A DNA stretch of 9,169 bases from an uncultured Bacilli bacterium (lineage in GTDB: Bacteria; Bacillota_I; Bacilli_A; RF39; UBA660): assembly GCA_947628105.1 (NCBI GenBank), contig CANQYN010000038.1, forward strand, positions 1-9,169, given 5' to 3'. Both the position numbers and the translations under genes were made by a program. Within the stretch, counting starts at the first letter, position 1; each line of letters opens with the position of its first letter. Shown here piece after piece: positions 5,414 to 9,169 of the stretch. Below the pieces are notes generated by a model, which made no database searches, had not been told where the DNA came from, and saw nothing but the letters and a program-made list of their open reading frames with translations.

Positions 5414-5561
5414 ATTTGAAAAAAAGCTAGACTACTACATGAAAGAAGGAAAACAAGTAAAAAAACTATCTCCAGGTCATATTGCTGTAGAAATACCAGG
5501 AGAAGAAACTAAAAATGTTGGATTAAAACCAGTTAGTGATAAAGAATATGATAAGTTATAG
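5409..5561 (+). pseudogene. small repeated module, copy B, N-terminally truncated
   Basis: The frame is open from 5409 (just after TAATAA) to TAG at 5559-5561. It reads FEKKLDYYMKEGKQVKKL, then SPGHIAVEIPGEETKNVG, then LKPVSDKEYDKL. The 3' part matches copy A and the middle (HIAVEIPGEE) matches copy C at 6384-6440. No ribosome binding site precedes the ATG at 5439, and the N-terminal block seen in copy A is missing, so it is probably a remnant; a 40-residue product is not excluded. Its stop codon lies within AGGAGG (5560-5565), the site for the next gene. The frame overlaps the end of the ADP-ribosyltransferase-like gene by 5 nt. Confidence 0.55.
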
Positions 5562-5574
5562 GAGGATATATAAT

Positions 5575-6357
5575 ATGTTTAATGAATATTTAGAATTTGC
5601 TAAAGAAATTGCCTTATATGCAGGGAAAATAATGTTAGAATTTTATCAGGATAAGCTTGATTTAAACTATAAAGAAGATAAAACAGTTGTTACACTTGTC
5701 GATAAAAAAATAAATAGTTATCTAATTGAAAAAGTAAAAGAAAAATATAAGAATCATTCAGTCAATGGAGAAGAAGAAAGTTATAAAAAAAATTCAGAAT
5801 ATGTATGGGTATGTGATCCTTTAGATGGGACAGGTATGTATGTTAATCATATTCCTGTGTTTGTATTTTCTTTAGCTTTAGTTTATAATGGAGAACCTAT
5901 TGTTGGAGTAGTATATAATGCAAATGAAGATAAAATGTATTCTGCAATAAAAGGGGAGGGAGCTTATTGCAATAATGTTAAAATTCATGTAAATGATAAA
6001 GACTTAGGTGATTTAGGATATAGAACTAATATTGAAATATTTCATAATGATATAATCGATGAAGTCTCTCTAATCAAAGAATTAAAATCTTCTTCAAAGA
6101 TTTCATCCATTGGAAGTGTAGCTAGAAGTTGTATGGCTATTGCAACTGGAGATTTTTCATGTGATATATTTCCTGGAACTAGTCATGGCAATTGTGATTT
6201 AGCCGCATCTTATGTTATTGTTACGGAGGCAGGCGGTAAAGTGACAAATATATATGGTAAAGAACAGCGATATGATGGTGATATAAAAGGGGCTATTATT
6301 TCAAACGGAAAATCTCATTCAAAAATATTACAAAAAGTAAGAAATTATCTTTTGTAG
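5575..6357 (+). CDS. inositol monophosphatase family phosphatase
   Basis: This 260-residue protein has the normal length for the family. The Mg-binding motifs are present: NGEEES (64-69), WVCDPLDGT (78-86) and, at the C-terminal side, NCDLAASYVIVTEAGGKV (206-223) with Asp208. The lead-in SLALVYNGEPIVGVVYNANEDKMYSAIKGEGAY is also typical. Members remove phosphate from inositol-1-phosphate, 3'-phosphoadenosine nucleotides (CysQ/pAp type), histidinol phosphate or sugar phosphates; sequence does not tell which. Two deviations stand out: DGTGMY replaces the usual DGTxNF, and Cys207 replaces the Trp before the second metal Asp, so the substrate may be unusual. I chose the ATG at 5575 (AGGAGG 9 nt upstream) over an in-frame GTG at 5536, which lies inside module copy B and has no site. 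It probably shares a transcript with its neighbours. Confidence 0.85.
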   Translation: MFNEYLEFAKEIALYAGKIMLEFYQDKLDLNYKEDKTVVTLVDKKINSYLIEKVKEKYKNHSVNGEEESYKKNSEYVWVCDPLDGTGMYVNHIPVFVFSLALVYNGEPIVGVVYNANEDKMYSAIKGEGAYCNNVKIHVNDKDLGDLGYRTNIEIFHNDIIDEVSLIKELKSSSKISSIGSVARSCMAIATGDFSCDIFPGTSHGNCDLAASYVIVTEAGGKVTNIYGKEQRYDGDIKGAIISNGKSHSKILQKVRNYLL

Positions 6358-6383
6358 TAATATCCATGAATGTGAAACATTGA

Positions 6384-6440
6384 TATGAGGCAAAAAAAAA
6401 TTATATTGCCGTAGAAATACTAGGAGGGAGAAACACATGA
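6384..6440 (+). pseudogene. small repeated module, copy C, short remnant
   Basis: After TGA at 6381 the frame reads YEAKKNYIAVEILGGRNT and ends in a TGA that overlaps the ATG of the next gene (ATGA). The DNA at 6403-6434 is nearly identical to 5479-5509 of copy B, differing by three or four substitutions and one inserted base. Only the middle block of the module is left. Its sequence AGGAGGG now serves as the ribosome binding site of the metallopeptidase gene. Confidence 0.5.
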
Positions 6441-7144
6441 CATTTGAAGAAAAAATCGTAGATAAAAATTTGACACTATATTGTTCAAGTAATTTAAAAT
6501 TATTCGCTGATGAATTTAAATCGTATTTTTATAAGAATATTAATAAAATAAAAAATTTTTTAGATATTACAGAACCAATTGAATTAGTTATAGCTTTGAC
6601 CGATAAAAAAGAAGAAGCAGACTTTGTTTATGGGCAATCTTCTTTTTCTGGTTATTTTAATGATAAGGGAGCTTTTGCTTATATTCAATTAAATGGAAAA
6701 AAAACAAAAGAGTATATGTTTAAAGGATTAATGCATGAAATTATTCATCATCTATATAAATATTATGTTTATGGTGAGGAAAAGGAAAGAATAACTTGGG
6801 TAGATGAGGGCTTAGCTCAATTGTTATCGGGACAGAAAGATTCATTACAGGAAAAACAAGCATTTAAAAATTTTGTAAAAGAAAATTTAAAGGAAGATAG
6901 CGATATTAATTTAAATGAATTGAACCATAATGATCGAAGTTTTGGAAATCAAAATGGCTATAATTTATCTTATATTGCAATACGCTATTTGCATGATAAA
7001 TTAAAAAGTAAAGAATTTTTGAAATTGCTTCAAGATGAAAAAAGATTGAAATCAGTAGGAAAGGGTATATTAAAAGAAATAAATATATATTATAATTTTG
7101 AAACTGCTAATGTGATTGATAATGTCGTAAAAAAAAGTAGATAA
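6437..7144 (+). CDS. HExxH metallopeptidase, peptidase MA-like
   Basis: This 235-residue protein has the zinc motif HEIIHH (100-105; His100, Glu101, His104) and, 20 residues on, WVDEGLAQLLSG (121-132), whose Glu124 is the expected third ligand. This is the gluzincin layout of the peptidase MA-like family. The region before it (AFAYIQLNGKKTKEYMFKGLMHE) is also typical, with a strand and then the helix carrying the motif. No signal peptide or membrane segment is seen, so it should act in the cytoplasm, unlike many secreted relatives. Substrate is unknown. AGGAGG (6422-6427) stands 9 nt before the ATG, within module copy C. It follows the phosphatase by 79 nt without a terminator and is followed by one at 7162-7184, so it probably closes this transcript. 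Confidence 0.8.
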   Translation: MTFEEKIVDKNLTLYCSSNLKLFADEFKSYFYKNINKIKNFLDITEPIELVIALTDKKEEADFVYGQSSFSGYFNDKGAFAYIQLNGKKTKEYMFKGLMHEIIHHLYKYYVYGEEKERITWVDEGLAQLLSGQKDSLQEKQAFKNFVKENLKEDSDINLNELNHNDRSFGNQNGYNLSYIAIRYLHDKLKSKEFLKLLQDEKRLKSVGKGILKEINIYYNFETANVIDNVVKKSR

Positions 7145-7161
7145 TAAAAGATAAAATTAAT

Positions 7162-7184
7162 GAAGATTTGTTTTCTTCTTTTTT
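7162..7184 (+). terminator. terminator of the metallopeptidase gene
   Basis: A stem GAAGA/TCTTC (7162-7166 and 7174-7178) with a 7-nt loop is followed by TTTTTT. An outer pairing ATAAAATT/AATTTTAT (7151-7158 and 7191-7198) could extend the structure. Confidence 0.6.
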
Positions 7185-7185
7185 A

Positions 7186-7214
7186 TTTTCAATTTTATAC
7201 TGATATAGTATAAT
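7186..7214 (+). promoter_or_regulatory. promoter of the YjbR/MmcQ-family gene
   Basis: TATAAT (7209-7214) with TTTTCA (7186-7191) 17 bp upstream. The leader would be about 70 nt; I see no strong structure in it. Confidence 0.55.
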
Positions 7215-7290
7215 AAAATAAATAATTCATCATTGGAAATATAAATATATTTCGTGATAATAAAAAGTGTTAAAAAGGATTTGAAAGAGT

Positions 7291-7953
7291 ATGAGGATAT
7301 TAGATAAAGAATTAGAAAATAAGAAGATAAATTATCATAAATTAGTATCGTATGGATTTATAAAACAAGATAATAAATATATTTTTAAAACAAAGTTACA
7401 TGATGGACAGTTTGAGATGATTGTATGTTTTTCTAAAAAGGAAAATATCGCAAAATTAATAGATGTCATTAATGAAGAAGAATATATATTGGTAGATATT
7501 CCTAATTCGACAGGAACCTTTGTTAAAGAGGTAAAAGTAGAAGACGAAAATAAAATAAAAGATATCATTGAAAAATGCTTTACTTTAGAGGTTTTTAAAA
7601 GTAAACAAGCAAAGCAGGTAATTAAATATATAAAAGAAAAGTATCATGGAGAATTAGAATTTTTATGGAAAAAATTTCCGAAAAATGCAATATGGCGACA
7701 TCAGGAAAATAACCGTTGGTATGGTATTTTATTAGTTGTTTCAAAAACTAAATTAGGGTTAAAAGAAGACTTTGAAATTGATATTCTTGACGTAAAATAT
7801 CCAACTCAAAATATTCATAATCTCATCGATAATAAAACAATATTTGCTGGTTATCATATGAATAAAGATCATTGGATAACGATTCCTTTAGATGGTTCAA
7901 TACCGATTGAACAAATTTATCACTATATAGATATTAGTTATGAGATGAAATAA
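7291..7953 (+). CDS. YjbR/MmcQ-family protein
   Basis: This 220-residue protein has the YjbR/MmcQ fold in its second half. Characteristic pieces are FPKNAIWRHQENNRWYGILLVV (132-153), DILDVKYP (184-191), AGYHMNKDHWITIPLDGSIPIEQIYHYIDISYEM (to the end). The N-terminal half (1-100) is an alpha/beta extension found in many longer Bacillota members. The family has a CyaY-like double-wing fold and is often annotated as DNA-binding, but its real role is not established. AAAAAGGA (7272-7279) lies 11 nt before the ATG, somewhat far; no better in-frame start is seen. It has its own promoter, and no clear terminator separates it from the next gene, so some read-through is possible. Confidence 0.85.
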   Translation: MRILDKELENKKINYHKLVSYGFIKQDNKYIFKTKLHDGQFEMIVCFSKKENIAKLIDVINEEEYILVDIPNSTGTFVKEVKVEDENKIKDIIEKCFTLEVFKSKQAKQVIKYIKEKYHGELEFLWKKFPKNAIWRHQENNRWYGILLVVSKTKLGLKEDFEIDILDVKYPTQNIHNLIDNKTIFAGYHMNKDHWITIPLDGSIPIEQIYHYIDISYEMK

Positions 7954-7973
7954 TATTCTTTTATTGAAAAAGA

Positions 7974-7982
7974 TGATATACT
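7974..7982 (+). promoter_or_regulatory. possible extended -10 promoter of the bile salt hydrolase gene
   Basis: TGATATACT (TG 7974-7975, TATACT 7977-7982) is the best promoter-like string in the 111-nt gap before the hydrolase. No good -35 stands at the right distance. An imperfect pairing of AAAAAGATGATAT with ATATTTCTTTTT nearby may instead be a weak terminator of the preceding gene. Confidence 0.35.
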
Positions 7983-8064
7983 ATAAATGAATTAACTATG
8001 ATATTTCTTTTTGATAATCATAATTAATAGAAATAATAATATTACATGGAAGGAAGAAATTAAT

Positions 8065-9039
8065 ATGTGTACAGCAATTACTTATAATACAAAAGATCAT
8101 TATTTTGGAAGGAATTTTGATTTAGAATATTCCTATAAAGAGACAGTCACTATAACACCGAGAAATTATCTTTTTCGATTTCGAAATGGGAAAGAGATAC
8201 AAAATCATTATGCGTTTATTGGAATGTCCTATGTGTTTCAAGATTATCCTTTATACTATGATGCCATTAATGAAAAAGGATTAGGGATGGCAGGGTTAAA
8301 CTTTCCAACCAATGCGGATTATAAAGAGGAACAGGGAGGAAAAGATAATATTGCATCTTTTGAGTTTATTCCTTGGATATTATCACAATGTGCGACCTTA
8401 CAAGAGGTTAAAAATTTACTACATAATTTAAATATTACCAAAACTAGTTTTAATGAACAATTGCCTGCCTCTCCGTTACATTGGATTATTTCTGATAAAG
8501 AGCATTCGATTACTGTTGAATGTGTGAAAGAAGGATTAAAAGTTTACGATAATTCAGTTGGTGTCTTAACAAATAATCCTACCTTTGATATTCAAATGTT
8601 TCAATTAAACAATTATATGAATTTATCAATAGAACCACCAATTAATAACTTTTCTAAAAAATTAAATTTTGATACTTATAGTCGAGGTATGGGAGCATTA
8701 GGATTACCAGGAGACTTATCTTCTGCATCAAGATTTGTAAAAGCGACATTTACTAAAATGAATTCTTTATCGGGGGATTCAGAAATAGAAAGTGTTAGTC
8801 AATTTTTTCATATTTTAGGTTCTGTTGAACAACAAAGGGGATGTGTCCATATGGGAGAAGATAAATATGAAATAACAATCTATAGCTCTTGTTGTAATTT
8901 AGATAAAGGAATTTATTATTATAAAACGTATGATAATAGTCAAATTATAGGAATCGATATGATGAAAGAAGATTTAAACGGAGAACAACTTCTTCAATAC
9001 GATTTAGTAAAAGAACAAACATTAGCAATGCAAAATTAA
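8065..9039 (+). CDS. bsh: bile salt hydrolase (choloylglycine hydrolase)
   Basis: This 324-residue protein is an Ntn-hydrolase that cleaves the amide bond of glycine- or taurine-conjugated bile acids. It resembles Clostridium perfringens CBAH along its whole length. The start must be the ATG at 8065, since Cys2 (MCTAITY) becomes the N-terminal nucleophile; GGAAGGAAG lies 8 nt upstream. An in-frame TTG at 8011 would bury Cys2. Other catalytic residues are all present: Arg16 and Asp19 (FGRNFD), Asn79 (GLNFP), Asn170 (LTNNPTF) and Arg223 (ASRFVK). Asn at the GLNF position favours bile salt over penicillin V. The selectivity loop reads YSRGMG (205-210); Ser-Arg-x here has been linked to taurine preference in lactobacilli. 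No signal peptide is present, so it acts in the cytoplasm. It seems monocistronic, ending in two tandem terminators. Confidence 0.93.
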   Translation: MCTAITYNTKDHYFGRNFDLEYSYKETVTITPRNYLFRFRNGKEIQNHYAFIGMSYVFQDYPLYYDAINEKGLGMAGLNFPTNADYKEEQGGKDNIASFEFIPWILSQCATLQEVKNLLHNLNITKTSFNEQLPASPLHWIISDKEHSITVECVKEGLKVYDNSVGVLTNNPTFDIQMFQLNNYMNLSIEPPINNFSKKLNFDTYSRGMGALGLPGDLSSASRFVKATFTKMNSLSGDSEIESVSQFFHILGSVEQQRGCVHMGEDKYEITIYSSCCNLDKGIYYYKTYDNSQIIGIDMMKEDLNGEQLLQYDLVKEQTLAMQN

Positions 9040-9074
9040 CATTTATTCATTATTTCTAAAAATAAAGATTATAA

Positions 9075-9098
9075 AAAAGAGTAAGGACTTACTCTTTT
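9075..9098. terminator. first terminator after the bile salt hydrolase gene
   Basis: A perfect 10-bp stem AAAAGAGTAA/TTACTCTTTT (9075-9084 and 9089-9098) with a GGAC loop. A's on one side and T's on the other make it able to work in both directions. Confidence 0.8.
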
Positions 9099-9099
9099 C

Positions 9100-9137
9100 A
9101 GACTGTTGACAAATGAAAAGTTTGAAAACAGTCTTTT
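9100..9137 (+). terminator. second, tandem terminator
   Basis: The stem AGACTGTT/AACAGTCT (9100-9107 and 9127-9134) closes a 19-nt loop that contains its own CAAA/TTTG pairing (9110-9113 and 9121-9124), then a T-run. It starts one base after the first terminator. Confidence 0.65.
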
Positions 9138-9156
9138 ATTATTTTCAAAAATATAT

Positions 9157-9162
9157 TATAAT
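9157..9162 (+). promoter_or_regulatory. -10 element of a possible promoter at the right edge
   Basis: TATAAT at 9157-9162, just after the terminators. No convincing -35 is seen, and the window ends before any gene, so this is only suggestive. Confidence 0.3.
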
Positions 9163-9169
9163 AAGAATG

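Noticed and set aside
5536..5574. GTG start for the phosphatase
   Set aside because: The extra 13 residues come from reading module copy B and the AGGAGG site out of frame; ATG 5575 has the proper site.
8011..8064. TTG start for the bile salt hydrolase
   Set aside because: It would add 18 residues before Cys2, which must be N-terminal after Met removal.
1..9169. CRISPR array, tRNA or rRNA gene, insertion sequence
   Set aside because: No regularly spaced repeats, no cloverleaf or rRNA motifs, and no transposase-like protein or long terminal inverted repeats were seen.

Overview
The window is very AT-rich, uses TAA/TAG stops almost throughout (one TGA, at 4323), reads Trp as TGG, and has strong AGGAGG ribosome binding sites and repeated extended -10 promoters (TGTTATAAT or close variants). 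This points to a low-GC Bacillota using the standard bacterial code. A well-conserved bile salt hydrolase near the right end suggests an animal gut inhabitant. I cannot place it to genus. All supported genes lie on the + strand.

Layout. 1-800: worn accessory DNA, with the end of an unidentified gene, a tandem 11-bp repeat, a terminator and the N-terminal remnant of a Fic-family protein. 800-2470: an ABC-F protein (ribosome-protection type, two ATPase domains) with its own extended -10 promoter, a six-codon leader peptide and a three-segment RNA switch that can hide or expose its ribosome binding site. 2570-3350: a DUF2798-type membrane protein behind a ~90-nt leader that can fold either into a two-stem structure or into an intrinsic terminator. 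3430-4005: a small predicted lipoprotein with its own promoter and terminator. 4010-4560: two small zinc-ribbon proteins, probably translationally coupled.

4600-7184: a run of three unrelated genes, an ADP-ribosyltransferase-like protein, an inositol-monophosphatase-family phosphatase and a HExxH metallopeptidase of the MA type. Each is preceded by a decayed copy of the same small protein module (about 60 codons when intact), and each takes its Shine-Dalgarno sequence from that module. 7186-9169: a YjbR/MmcQ-family protein and a bile salt hydrolase, closed by two terminators in a row; a possible promoter for the next gene lies at the edge.

How the parts fit: this is a series of short, mostly separately transcribed accessory and housekeeping units rather than one pathway. 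The points that deserve a second look are the two regulatory leaders (ABC-F and DUF2798) and the repeated small module at three successive gene borders. No tRNA, rRNA, CRISPR array, insertion sequence or transposase was seen.
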